A DNA stretch of 64,000 nt from Moesziomyces globuligerus (lineage: Eukaryota; Basidiomycota; Ustilaginomycetes; Ustilaginales; Ustilaginaceae), in contig JARVLF010000013.1 in NCBI GenBank assembly GCA_030849465.1, forward strand, positions 992,001-1,056,000, written 5' to 3'. A program made the position numbers and the translations under genes. This document shows positions 28,326 through 37,309 of this stretch, piece by piece (positions within the stretch are counted from its first letter, which is position 1; each line of letters opens with the position of its first letter). The notes below the pieces were generated by a model. That model ran no database searches. It was not told the DNA's origin and was given only the letters and a program-made list of their open reading frames with translations.

Positions 28326-30608
28326 ATGCTCTTCGACGAAGCGCACACCGACGACCTGAAGGCTTGGCTCACCTCGGAGCTCGGTCCGATCTGCGATGCC
28401 GACCCCGAGGTGCTGGCCGACTACGTGCTTGCGCTCCTCAAGCACGAGGGCCCCGAAGCAGAGCTCCAGACGCTGCTCACCGAACAGCTCGAAGACTTCC
28501 TCGCCGCTGAGACACAACCCTTCGTCACCAAGGTCTTTGCTGCCCTGACCGACAAGGCCTACCTCGCGCAGTCCGACGCGCAGCACGCCGACGACTCCAA
28601 CCACGCCCAGCTCGCCGCATCCGCATCCACCTCCAGCCTCGCCGCTGGCGACTCGTCCAGGAAGAGGAGGGCAGACGAAGATGCCGATAGCTCCACGCGA
28701 TCGCCTCCGCGACAGTCGCGACGCGTGCACGAGTCGGCGCCTGGCTCGGAAGACCGCGGTGCCCGTGGCCGCGAGCGCGATTCCAGGGAAAGGCACGACA
28801 ACGCCGATACGAACGGCGCACACAGCGACGCAGGCCGAAGAGAGCCCCGCAAACAGCTGTGCAGGGACTACCACAACAAGGGCTTCTGCCCACGCGGCGC
28901 CAGCTGCAAGTTCGAGCATTCCTCCGACACGCTTCCCGGCGGCGCCAACAACCGCCAGCAACCTGCACCTTACCACCTCATGGGCCCAGGTCCCCCCAAC
29001 GGCATGCATGCTCCGCCCATGATGTTCCCGGGAGCTCCGTTTGGCATGCCTCCACAAGGTTGGCACCCGAGCATGGGCCCGGCGCCGGGCATGCCTGGCG
29101 GCCCAACGCCTCCCGGTGCTCCTCAATCGGCAGCACCCGGCATGAACGGCGATGGTCAGAACCTCGCGAACCGCATGGGTCAGGCCCCACCACTTGGCGC
29201 GGATGCCGGTGGCTTTATGCAGCAGGGCCCAGGCGGGCCGCACCAGGGTGCTGGCGGTCCAGGAGGACGCGGAGGCGCCATGGGCGGACGTGGCCGCGGC
29301 CGTGGCGGCGGACCACCGGGGACGTTCCAATCCTCGCGCCGGTCCAACACGACGTTGGTGATCGAAAACGTGCCTGCGGATAGCCTGGACCTGATCAAGG
29401 TGAACGAGTACTTTAAGAAGTTTGGCACCATCACCAACATCAGCATCGACCAGCCCGGATCCAAGGCGCTCGTCAGCTACTCGCAGCCCGCCGAGGCCAA
29501 GGCGGCGCACGAGAGTCCGGACGTGATCTTTGGCAACCGCTTCGTCAAGGTCTACTTCCAGCGTCTCGACGAAGCCGCGGGTGCAGCGCCTACGCCGCGA
29601 CCTCCTCCGTCGTCAGGCGGACCGGCAGCGGGAGGCCACGGTGCGCACCGGACCAACTTCATGCCGGGCAAGTCGTCCAACGTCTACCATGCGCGGCCGC
29701 CGGTCGGTGGTGGTGCGGCCGGTGCGCCGGGCGGCGTGTCGGAGGAGCGCAGGAAGCTGCTCGACGACCAGAGGAGCAAGCAGACGGCGCTGGATGCGCA
29801 GCTGGCGGAGCAGAAGAGCCTGCTGGCCAAGTTTGGCAACAAGGAGCTCTCGGCAGAGGACAAGAGGGAGACCATGACGCAGCTCAAGAAGCTCGGCGAC
29901 GAGATCAAGGCGTCGACCGAGGCGGTCAAGGCGGCGGTCGAGGCGCTGCAGGCTGCGCCCAAGGAGGGTGCTGGCGTCGCTGCGGGTGCGGATGCGGGGA
30001 GCTGGAGGGCGGAAAAGGAGAAGCGCGAAAAGGAGCAGCTGGACCGGGAGCTCGAGCTGCACGCCAAGGGATCGGCCGAGGGATCGACGACCGAGGAGCT
30101 CAAGAAGAAGCTCGAGTCGCTCAAGGCCGAGGCGGCTTCGCTCGGCATCGATGCGGCTCAGGGTGGATATGGCTTTGGTGGACGCGGGCGCGGGCGCGGG
30201 GGGTACGTGGCGCGTGGACGTGGCGGCTATGCTCCGTACGCGCGTGGTGGAGGCATGGCCAACCGGTCGCTCCGTATCGACAACCGCACCACGCGTCTCA
30301 AGATCGACAGCCTTCCCCAAGGCACGGATGCGGAAAAGGTGCGCGCGCACTTTGCCACGTTCGGCGAGCTCGAGACGTTTGATGCCGACGCAGCCACCGT
30401 GGTGTACAAGGCGAGGAATAGCGCCGAACAGGCCCTCAGAGCAGGCGCTGAGATCCCAGACGTAGGCAGCGTCAAGCTCAGCTGGATCCAACCTCCTCCT
30501 GCTGCTGCTGATCCTGTGGCCGTCGATGCGTCGACCGGTGCAACCGATCAATCCGCTCCTCAGCCAGCCGACGATGACGACGACAGAGACTCCAGCTGGA
30601 AACGCTAA
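28326..30608 (+). CDS. RBM26/27-type RNA-binding protein (PWI-like, CCCH finger, RRM), Rmn1-like
   Basis: 760 aa from the ATG at 28326 in GCCGCCATG context. The frame is open to 28242, but the conserved N-terminus begins at MLFDEAHTDDLKAWLTSEL. The PWI-like domain covers residues 5-80 (ICDADPEVLADYVLALLKHE, as in RBM26). A single C-x8-C-x5-C-x3-H finger (CRDYHNKGFCPRGASCKFEH) lies near residue 180. A Gly/Pro/Met-rich linker leads to RRM1 (NTTLVIENVPADSLDLIKVN), then a coiled coil (EERRKLLDDQRSKQ to EIKASTEAV), RGG-type repeats and a second RRM-like C-terminal domain (TRLKIDSLPQGTDAEKVRAHF). The fission yeast member Rmn1 belongs to the MTREC nuclear RNA decay complex, so a role in nuclear RNA surveillance is likely by homology. 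Confidence 0.9.
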   Translation: MLFDEAHTDDLKAWLTSELGPICDADPEVLADYVLALLKHEGPEAELQTLLTEQLEDFLAAETQPFVTKVFAALTDKAYLAQSDAQHADDSNHAQLAASASTSSLAAGDSSRKRRADEDADSSTRSPPRQSRRVHESAPGSEDRGARGRERDSRERHDNADTNGAHSDAGRREPRKQLCRDYHNKGFCPRGASCKFEHSSDTLPGGANNRQQPAPYHLMGPGPPNGMHAPPMMFPGAPFGMPPQGWHPSMGPAPGMPGGPTPPGAPQSAAPGMNGDGQNLANRMGQAPPLGADAGGFMQQGPGGPHQGAGGPGGRGGAMGGRGRGRGGGPPGTFQSSRRSNTTLVIENVPADSLDLIKVNEYFKKFGTITNISIDQPGSKALVSYSQPAEAKAAHESPDVIFGNRFVKVYFQRLDEAAGAAPTPRPPPSSGGPAAGGHGAHRTNFMPGKSSNVYHARPPVGGGAAGAPGGVSEERRKLLDDQRSKQTALDAQLAEQKSLLAKFGNKELSAEDKRETMTQLKKLGDEIKASTEAVKAAVEALQAAPKEGAGVAAGADAGSWRAEKEKREKEQLDRELELHAKGSAEGSTTEELKKKLESLKAEAASLGIDAAQGGYGFGGRGRGRGGYVARGRGGYAPYARGGGMANRSLRIDNRTTRLKIDSLPQGTDAEKVRAHFATFGELETFDADAATVVYKARNSAEQALRAGAEIPDVGSVKLSWIQPPPAAADPVAVDASTGATDQSAPQPADDDDDRDSSWKR

Positions 30609-30936
30609 CCATCCTCATCGGATCCCATCCCCCCATCGACTATCTGTAGTCTGTAATCGACCTCTATCCAGACCTCGTTGAGCGGAATGGATGATCAAAC
30701 TCGGTCAGATACCTGTCCTACCTTTTTTTTTGCCTCCTCCTAACCCCACCGCGTGTGTCAGTGTCGCTTCCGTGGCCATGGTCATACAAGCTCAGCCCGA
30801 AGCAGTGTCCGAGAGGGAAGATGGGATGTTGAAAAATTGGCGGTGTTCACTAGATGCTACCGACGATTCAAGCATACTGGTTGGATAAGGGGCCCAGATA
30901 CGCCCGGACGTAGAAAGAGGAAGAAGGGGAAGGGAT
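30609..30936. other. Convergent 3' intergenic, RBM26-like / COX6
   Basis: 328 bp between facing stops, with a run of ten T near 30723. No gene is seen. Confidence 0.45.
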
Positions 30937-31425
30937 TTATGCCGAGTACATCTCCTCCTTGAGCTTGATGCCGAGTTCTTCGCGGACGGCTGAGAGGGCG
31001 TCGAGGTACTGCTTGTATTGGTTCTGGTTCTCGACCTTCTGCTTGATGCCCTCAAAGATGCGTACGGCGGTCGAGTAGTCGTTGACGCGACGGCTGGCGC
31101 GGAGCGCCGACTCGATCACCTCGGGCGACGGCACCAGGTCGTAGGCGAAGCAGTTGTTCAGACCGCGCTGCAGCTCGAACAGATCCTCGACGGCGTCAAA
31201 GAAGCCGACGTAGCGCGAGTTGAAGGCGTCAAACGACTCCTCCTCGTGGTGCGCAGAGTAGCCACGCACTGCAGCGCGTCGACAGAGCATAAAGAGGAAA
31301 GAGAGAACGAGGTCAGTATGTTGATCCCTCGGAATCGTAGGCGGCGCGCTTTGACACATGGACCCGGAACATCGCAGCCCAGCCGCTGCAAGGGCAGACG
31401 CAGACGTGGCATCGTTGGAAGTAGT

Positions 31426-31457
<32 letters not shown>

Positions 31458-32095
31458 CAGGAGCAGGAGCAGTAGCAGAAGCAGGAGCAGCAGCGATAGT
31501 CGTAGCAAAGGTAGCGTAGAGGTCGCGTTGGCGGGATGACGAGCGATTCTCGGCAGAAAGACACGTCGGGTTGGGCGAGACTCTGCTGCTCGTGCTCGAT
31601 CGGCAGTGTTTGCGCAGAACATAGCCCCGGTGAACATGGCTGCCTAGGGCGGAAGCATGCAGTTCGAGTTGGGGCAGCTGCTAGGCCGCAAGACGAGCGT
31701 CGGTCGACGTCACAGCTGGAAGAGCCGAGTCGGATGGGGCAAGCGAGCAAGTATGAGGTCTGCAATGTCGGATGCGGTCGCTCTGCAGACCATAAGGCGC
31801 TTCGATGCTGCTCCAAGTGCGTATGCATGCGGACATTGGGTGATGCTCTATGCTTTCTTCGTCACTGCTGGTGGTTCCTTAGCTGCTAGGGGAACCGCTT
31901 CTGCTTCTGCTTCTCCTGCTTCCTAGGAGCCATGTCGGTGCGGATGCCGGGGAGAGGTCGAAAGCGAGTGGCGCGAGACCTCGTATGCAACTTACCCTGC
32001 TGGGAGAGGGCAACAGGGGCGGCGCGGCCGAGGAGGGCAGCACGGGCGGAGGTGCTGACGGCAGCGGTGCGGATGGCTCCGGTGAGGAAGGACAT
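30937..32095 (-). CDS. COX6: Cytochrome c oxidase subunit 6 (COX6; animal Cox5A), two exons
   Basis: Exon 1 32095-31996 and exon 2 31268-30937, with a 727-nt intron (CAGCAGG/GTAAGT to CGCTGCAG). The spliced product is 143 aa. It has a basic, Ser/Ala-rich mitochondrial presequence (MSFLTGAIRTAAVSTSARAA), then VRGYSAHHEEESFDAFNSRY, YVGFFDAVEDLFELQRGLNN, CFAYDLVPSPEVIESALRA, CRRVNDYSTAVRIFEGIKQK and YLDALSAVREELGI, all matching the Cox6/Cox5A family. It is a nuclear-encoded, matrix-side structural subunit of complex IV. The intron is unusually long for this window and carries an AGC-rich repeat. The product diverges from the delta-COP gene over about 850 bp. Confidence 0.94.
31421..31495. repeat. 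AGC/AGG trinucleotide repeat inside the COX6 intron
   Basis: About 75 bp of agc units interspersed with agg, agt and aga. It is directly visible, lies wholly inside the inferred COX6 intron, and creates long but meaningless Ser- or Leu-rich frames. Confidence 0.85.
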
Positions 32096-32952
32096 GGCGA
32101 CGACGAATAGGATGTGGGTGAGGGTGGTGGTGGAGGAAGGCGGAGACGACGTGGAGAATCGGATGTGGATTAGCAGATTGCGGTTTGCAGGCGGCGAGAA
32201 GAAGCGATTCCACCAGAGCCAGGGCCAGCCCGCCTGCGAGTGCGACGGAGATGATGATGCCCACAACTGTGACGCTCGCCCAAGAAAAACCAAAATGTCT
32301 GATCGAATGCACAAGCTCCGGTCGGCTGGGCTGCCCCGGGAGCTGCCGCCTAACACTCGCACTCGCGCCGACGTTGAAATTCCAAAACGGAATTCCACGA
32401 GAATTCAAGCCGGCGCGTGCGACCGACTCTCTCTTTCCGCACGGGAAGAAGATCCACGAGATCGATCAACTCGCCTCGCGCTTTGGGTCGAGACGTGGAG
32501 CTGGCGGCGAGGCAGCGCTCGAACCAGCTTTGGCAACCAGCTTTGGGCACCAGCTCCAGCTCGCTCGCTCGCCCTGCTGGCGCGCTCAACCCGAGCTGCC
32601 TCGCACTGAGCAGGCACACGCAGCACCGCTCCAGCCGCTCCGCTGTTTGCTACCGGCCAGAGTGACACACAGACACACACCGCTTGAGCCAGCTTCTTCT
32701 CATCACTCGCCTCCGTCGCGCCATCAACTCCCCATCATCTCCAACCCGCGCCTACCGTTACCCCTCTTCTCGTGCAACACGCTTGCCCCGCCGCTGCCAG
32801 GCCGTGCACCGCCACCCTAAGCATTGCTGCCAGCACCACGTCGCGTCGTCGTCGTCGTCGTCCACGTCGACCGGTTCCGCCAGTCGCCAATCCTCTTCTT
32901 GACGTCGAACACAACCGCACGCATCCCACTGGCCACCACGTAGAACACCACC
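32096..32952. promoter_or_regulatory. Divergent region, COX6 / delta-COP
   Basis: 857 bp between two divergent starts. It includes a short palindromic AT-richer motif (gaaattccaaaacggaattccacgagaattc reads as repeated GAATTC/AATTCC units, about 32377-32405). No gene is seen. Confidence 0.45.
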
Positions 32953-34620
32953 ATGGTCATCCTCGCCGCTTCCGTCTCCACGCGAGGCGGTAAGCCCGTC
33001 ATCAGCCGCCAATTCCGCGACATGCCAAGGTCCAGGATCGAGGGTCTGCTCGCTTCCTTCCCCAAGCTCATCTCGGCCGGCTCCCAGCACACCTCGGTCG
33101 AGACCGACGCCGTCCGCTTCGTCTACCAACCGCTCGAGGACCTCTACATGATCCTCATCACCAACAAGAACTCCAACATCCTCCAGGACATCGAGACCCT
33201 CCACCTCTTTGCCCGCGTCACCTCCGACATCTGCAGATCCCTCGACGAGTCCTCGGTCCTCCGATACAGCTTCGAGCTCCTCGGCGCCTTTGACGAGATC
33301 GTCTCGCTCGGCTACCGCGAAAACGTCAACCTCACCCAGGTCAGGTCCATCCTCGAGATGGAGTCCCACGAGGAAAAGATCCAGGAGATCATCGAGCGCA
33401 ACAAGGAGATGGAGGCAAAGGAGGAGCTCAAGCGACGCGCAAAGCAGCTCGAGATGCAGCGCAGGGACGCCGCTCGTCGCGGTCAGATCGGCGGCAACTC
33501 GGGCGGCTTCGGCACCTCGGGCGGTTTCGGCGCCGCACAGCAACGCTTCGAACCCCCACCCACACAAGCCCCCGTCCAGACCGGCTTCTCCTCCACCTCG
33601 ACGCCCGCCGCAAAGCCTTTCAAGGGCAAGGGCATGCAACTCGGCAAAAAGTCAAAGGGCGCCGACCTTCTCGGTGCCATGGGCGGCGACCTCGCCGCTG
33701 CTGCCGCTGCTGCAGACGAAGAGCTCACTGCCGCCGCCAACGCCGCCTCCGCCTCGCTTGCCGCCGCCGCCGCCTCCACCGGCAACTCGTCCGCCAGTCG
33801 TGCCGCGCCCGCATCAGCACCCGCAGCCGTCGATCCGCTCGACCTCCTCGATCCCGTCCACCAGGAACCCGTGCACGCCACCATCAAGGAGCGCGTCTCC
33901 ATCTCGGGCAACCGTGACGGCGGCCTCGACTCGCTCGAGATCAAGGGCGACCTCTTCCTCAGAATCACCGACCCCACGCTCGCAAAGGTCCGCCTCCAGC
34001 TCGCTGACCCAGACGAGGGCAACCTGGTGCTTTCGGCTGGCGATCTGCAGTTCAAGACCAACCCGCAAGTGGACAAGGCGGCGTGGGCCTCGGATCGCAT
34101 CCTCGCGCCGCGCGATGCGCGCAAGCCTTTCCCCGTCAACCAGTCGCTCGCGCTGCTGCGCTGGCGAATGGTGACCAAGGACGAGACTGCGCTGCCCCTC
34201 TCGATCAACTGCTGGCCTTCGCCAAACGGCGAGGGTGGCTGCGACGTCAGCATCGAGTACGAGCTCGAGAACGACCAGCTCGGCGAGCTCCGCAGCGTCA
34301 TCATCGCCATCCCGCTCCCCGACGGCGCTGTGCCGACGGTAGAGTGCCCCGAGGGCTCCTGGGCGGTCAATCCGGATACCAACAACCTCGAGTGGAGCTT
34401 GGAGAGCATCTCGTCCGCCAACAAGTCGGGCAGTCTCGAATTCTCGGTCACCGAGGGCGCAGAGAACGTCGACGTCTTCTTCCCCGTCGTCGTCGACTTT
34501 GTCTGCGAGAAGACGCTCACCAACGTCACCGTCGCCGACATCGTCCTCGCCGACACCAGCGCAGCTACCGCCTTCTCCCAGCAGTCCGTCCTCAGCGCAG
34601 AGACCTACGTCATCAACTGA
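32953..34620 (+). CDS. RET2: Coatomer subunit delta (archain, delta-COP)
   Basis: 555-aa single-exon protein, close to yeast Ret2 (546 aa). It has an N-terminal longin-type domain (MVILAASVSTRGGKPVISRQF, then VYQPLEDLYMILITNKNSNI and DIETLHLFARV). A helical linker (EEKIQEIIERNKEMEAKEEL) and an Ala/Gly-rich hinge follow. The C-terminal mu-homology domain spans about residues 310-555 (VHATIKERVSISGNRDGGLD, FPVNQSLALLRWRM, TIEYELEND-type and PDTNNLEWSLESI segments). It is a subunit of the COPI coat that retrieves proteins from Golgi to ER. The ATG sits in CACCATGGT. Confidence 0.95.
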   Translation: MVILAASVSTRGGKPVISRQFRDMPRSRIEGLLASFPKLISAGSQHTSVETDAVRFVYQPLEDLYMILITNKNSNILQDIETLHLFARVTSDICRSLDESSVLRYSFELLGAFDEIVSLGYRENVNLTQVRSILEMESHEEKIQEIIERNKEMEAKEELKRRAKQLEMQRRDAARRGQIGGNSGGFGTSGGFGAAQQRFEPPPTQAPVQTGFSSTSTPAAKPFKGKGMQLGKKSKGADLLGAMGGDLAAAAAAADEELTAAANAASASLAAAAASTGNSSASRAAPASAPAAVDPLDLLDPVHQEPVHATIKERVSISGNRDGGLDSLEIKGDLFLRITDPTLAKVRLQLADPDEGNLVLSAGDLQFKTNPQVDKAAWASDRILAPRDARKPFPVNQSLALLRWRMVTKDETALPLSINCWPSPNGEGGCDVSIEYELENDQLGELRSVIIAIPLPDGAVPTVECPEGSWAVNPDTNNLEWSLESISSANKSGSLEFSVTEGAENVDVFFPVVVDFVCEKTLTNVTVADIVLADTSAATAFSQQSVLSAETYVIN

Positions 34621-34984
34621 TCGCCCCCGTGTCGTACACTGTCATTGTCTCAATCACATGCGTATCCTGCACATCGCCGCCTCCCGCCTGTGCTGTCGTG
34701 GCAGCCTGTTCGCTCGTTCTAGAGTCCTGCTTTTGTAAGCTGCTGCTGCGCCCCGCGCTGAGTCCAGCCAGACCCTTGCCCGAGCTCGCTGCTGTTTCGA
34801 GCGTCGTCTGCACACCCAGCCAAAAAGAGTGCTTGAAAGGTGGAGCGTGTTTGACTGGAGTGTGAGTGGGATCGCTGGCTATGGGATGAATGGCCCGAGC
34901 GTGAACCTTCTGGTGGAATGCTAATGCACCTTGGGGTATATGTACGCACAGCTGGCCCAGGGAAGCATAGCAGTACAACAGCGC
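34621..34984. other. Intergenic, delta-COP 3' region to tRNA
   Basis: 364 bp with no recognised gene. It must contain the delta-COP polyadenylation region. Confidence 0.4.
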
Positions 34985-35086
34985 GCTTCAATCGATTAAC
35001 GGTTAAATCACGCCCTTCACAGCATTCCAAGTTGGTTCGCCAGCTTGATATCGGGTGAGCCCCCGGTTCGATTCCGGGTTGAAGCA
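34985..35086 (+). tRNA. tRNA-Val (anticodon CAC) with 30-nt intron
   Basis: A full cloverleaf can be drawn. The acceptor GCTTCAA (34985-34991) pairs with TTGAAGC (35079-35085), with discriminator A. The D stem GATT/AATC encloses an 8-nt loop with GG. The anticodon stem CGCCC pairs with GGGTG (one G-U). The anticodon CAC at 35018-35020 follows T33. An intron at 35022-35051 sits at the canonical position after base 37. The T arm is CCCGG-TTCGATT-CCGGG, and the B box GGTTCGATTCC is perfect. A T run follows for Pol III termination. Position 9 is C rather than the usual purine. It would read valine GTG codons. Confidence 0.88.
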
Positions 35087-35508
35087 CTTTCTTTTTGCAT
35101 TTTTTTCCCACAGCTGCCATTCTTTTTTGCCCTTTCCATGAAACCATAAATTAAGACCTTGTTCACGCAACGACAAGCACCGTCTTGTTGCACGATCCTC
35201 ACTGTTGCTGCCGACCAGCGCAACGCGATGTTAGGCTGGGTGATACAAGGTAAGCGAAGAAAAGAGCGGCGATTCGTGGGGACCAGAGGCTATGTGCTGC
35301 CATATCGCAGTCGACGCACGAGCGACAGTCGAAAGAGCATCTCTTTGAAGCACCCTGTGATTACGAGAAGAGGGATCGACTTTGACACAAGAACAAGGCA
35401 CACCGCAAGGAAGCAGCATGGTGTTATGAGCAGGGGCAAAGATGGAGCGAACAAAAAGAAGAGCGGAAGCATACTGAGCAGGAAACCGGGGGGAGCGGGT
35501 GGGGGAGG
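35087..35508. other. Intergenic, tRNA to silk-like gene 3' end
   Basis: 422 bp with no gene recognised beyond the tRNA terminator. Confidence 0.4.
35092..35106 (+). terminator. Pol III T-run terminator of tRNA-Val
   Basis: Runs of five and seven T immediately downstream of the tRNA 3' end, separated by GCA. Confidence 0.75.
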
Positions 35509-37195
35509 TTATTTGGTGGGGGCGGGGGCGGTGGTCATGTCGTTCTCGATGATCTTTTCCTGTTCGATCATGAGGGTCTGTTGTTCGCCCCACATGTCCT
35601 CGGTGGGGAGGAAGGGCATCCAGGGCATCTGGTAGTTGGGGAGGTTGGAGATCTGCACCACGCCGTCCTGCTGGGCTGCGGCGTCGCGGATGCGCAGGCC
35701 GGTCATGGTGTTGAACTTGATCGGGGCCACGTCGGGATCGCCGTTGATGCACATGAGCACCTTGGCGCCGGCGTCGGTCCCTGGGTCTTGGCGCTTGCGA
35801 AGCATCGTGTCCATGAACAGATCACTCGTTTCGGCAGGCAGAAGGTCTCGGCGAGAAAGCGTGCCAGGACCAGCTCCGACACCGACGCCGGGAGGATAGA
35901 CAGCACCACCGCCGACACCGCCCCCGTACACAGGACCGGCGCCAACTCCAGCGCCATAACCAGGCCCGGCACCGACTCCAGCACCGACGCCTGCACCGGG
36001 GCCGCCAACAGCCCCAGCGTAGCCGCCCGCCCCACCACCGTAGTAGCCGGCACCACCTCCAGCCGCGCCCATTCCAGCTCCTCCACCGCCAGTCGCGTAG
36101 CCCGAACCGTCGTTGTAGTAGCCAGCGCCTCCACCACCGTAGTAGCCGGCACCACCTCCAGCCGCGCCCATTCCAGCTCCTCCACCGCCAGTCGCGTAGC
36201 CCGAACCGTCGTTGTAGTAGCCAGCGCCTCCACCACCCATGCCGGTTCCGCCAAAGCCACCAGCACCGGCATAGCCGCCACCACCGCCGACGTTGGGGTA
36301 TCCAGCGCCAGCGCCACCCATACCAGCGCCAGCACCACCCATACCAGCGCCAGCACCACCCATACCAGTGCCAGCGCCACCCATACCAGCGCCAGCGCCA
36401 CCCATACCAGCGCCAGCGCCACCCATACCAGCGCCAGCACCAGCACCAGCACCAGCACCAGCACCAGCACCAGCACCAGCACCAGCACCAGCACCAGCAC
36501 CAGCACCAGCACCAGCACCAGCACCAGCACCAGCACCAGCACCAGCACCAGCACCAGCACCAGCACCAGCACCAGCACCAGCACCAGCACCAGCACCAGC
36601 ACCAGCGCCTGCCCCGGCACCGGCACCTTTACCGGCACCAGCACCTTTGCCGGCACCCGCACCTTTGGCGGCTCCAGCGCCTTTGGGAGCACCGGGAGCC
36701 TTACCGCTCCCAACAACAGCCTCGCCTCCGGCCCCACCTGCAGCGGGAGGGGAGACGTGCACGCACATCCACGCGCCGGGCAGACCGTTTCCGTTCAAGG
36801 TCTCGCTAGCCAGACGAGGAAGCATGCCCGTCGCATAGGGATATGGCATCTTTGGCAGCACGTCGGGCCCACCGACCTGAGACTTGGGGATTCGGCTCGT
36901 GTCCTTGACCGGATTGGGCACCTTGCCCCACATCCAATCGGAGGCCTTGTTCGAGATCTTGGTGAGCCAGCCCATCAGGCTTCTGGCTTCGATCGTACGC
37001 ACTCTGCAGTCATCCGCAGAAAATGAGAAAACATTGTGTCAACAAGCCGGTTCAGCACAAGACTACGGCTGAAAGCGGAAAGACCTACATGTGCATTCGC
37101 GGGTAGAGGTGGACCATGCCAGCCTGGGATCCGCTCGCTTGCATGGCTAGAAGAACCGGCGCGATAACCAGCAGCAAGGCGAGCAGCTTGGCCAT
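35509..37195 (-). CDS. Secreted silk-like Gly-Ala repeat protein, two exons
   Basis: Exons 37195 (or 37219)-37089 and 37003-35509, with an 85-nt intron (AT/GTAGGT to CTGCAG). The product is 533 aa. A signal peptide (MAKLLALLLVIAPVLLAMQA) precedes a compact N-terminal segment (about 36-120: YPRMHIVRTIEARSLMGWL, then SDWMWGKVPNPVKDTSRIP). About 28 uninterrupted Gly-Ala dipeptides (about 169-226) follow, then MGGAGAG heptads, two copies of a 33-residue YYNDGSGYATGGG unit, and Gly/Ala/Val/Tyr repeats. Dibasic sites SRRD and RKRQD (about 418-440) could be Kex2 sites. A nonrepetitive tail of about 100 residues (AKVLMCINGDPDVAPIKFNT) ends the protein. No family is recognised; a wall, surface or matrix structural protein or effector is inferred. 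The N-terminal and tail domains argue against a spurious repeat frame. Confidence 0.8.
36032..36235. repeat. 99-bp tandem duplication
   Basis: Two near-perfect copies of a 99-bp unit (starting ccaccaccgtagtagccggc at 36032 and 36131) encode two 33-residue YYND/GYATGGG blocks of the secreted protein. Confidence 0.9.
36296..36435. repeat. 21-bp tandem repeat encoding MGGAGAG
   Basis: About six to seven near-identical 21-bp units (cacccataccagcgccagc core) abut the hexanucleotide array, in frame with the secreted protein. Confidence 0.9.
36436..36606. repeat. AGCACC hexanucleotide tandem array (about 28 units)
   Basis: 171 bp of perfect agcacc units; on the minus strand it encodes (Gly-Ala)n of the secreted protein. 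Perfection at the DNA level implies recent expansion. Confidence 0.95.
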
Positions 37196-37300
37196 GTTCA
37201 ACGTCAGTTGGGTCCTCATCGTGACGTGCAAATGAGGAAATCTCGCTGGGAGTAGGAAAGGAAGGAAGGGGGGCTCAGAGGGGGCCGTTCGTCCAGACGG

Positions 37301-37309
37301 CTTAATAAG
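37301..37309 (-). promoter_or_regulatory. Candidate TATA element for the silk-like gene
   Basis: Minus-strand TTATTAAG, about 80-105 nt upstream of the two possible start codons. Position and composition are the only support. Confidence 0.4.

Noticed and set aside
27717..29510. 597-codon minus-strand frame
   Set aside because: Antisense to the RBM26-like gene, where the CCCH finger and RRM are on the plus strand.
31158..31637. Leu- and Ser-rich frames over the AGC repeat (both strands)
   Set aside because: They lie in the inferred COX6 intron; composition is set by the microsatellite.
36296..36606. Regular repeat array considered as CRISPR
   Set aside because: Units are contiguous with no unique spacers and lie in a eukaryotic coding exon.
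35581..37026. 481-codon plus-strand frame with Thr-Ser repeats, and minus-strand Leu-Val repeat frames across the same array
   Set aside because: These are other frames of the AGCACC array. Only the Gly-Ala frame joins a signal-peptide exon and unique flanking domains.
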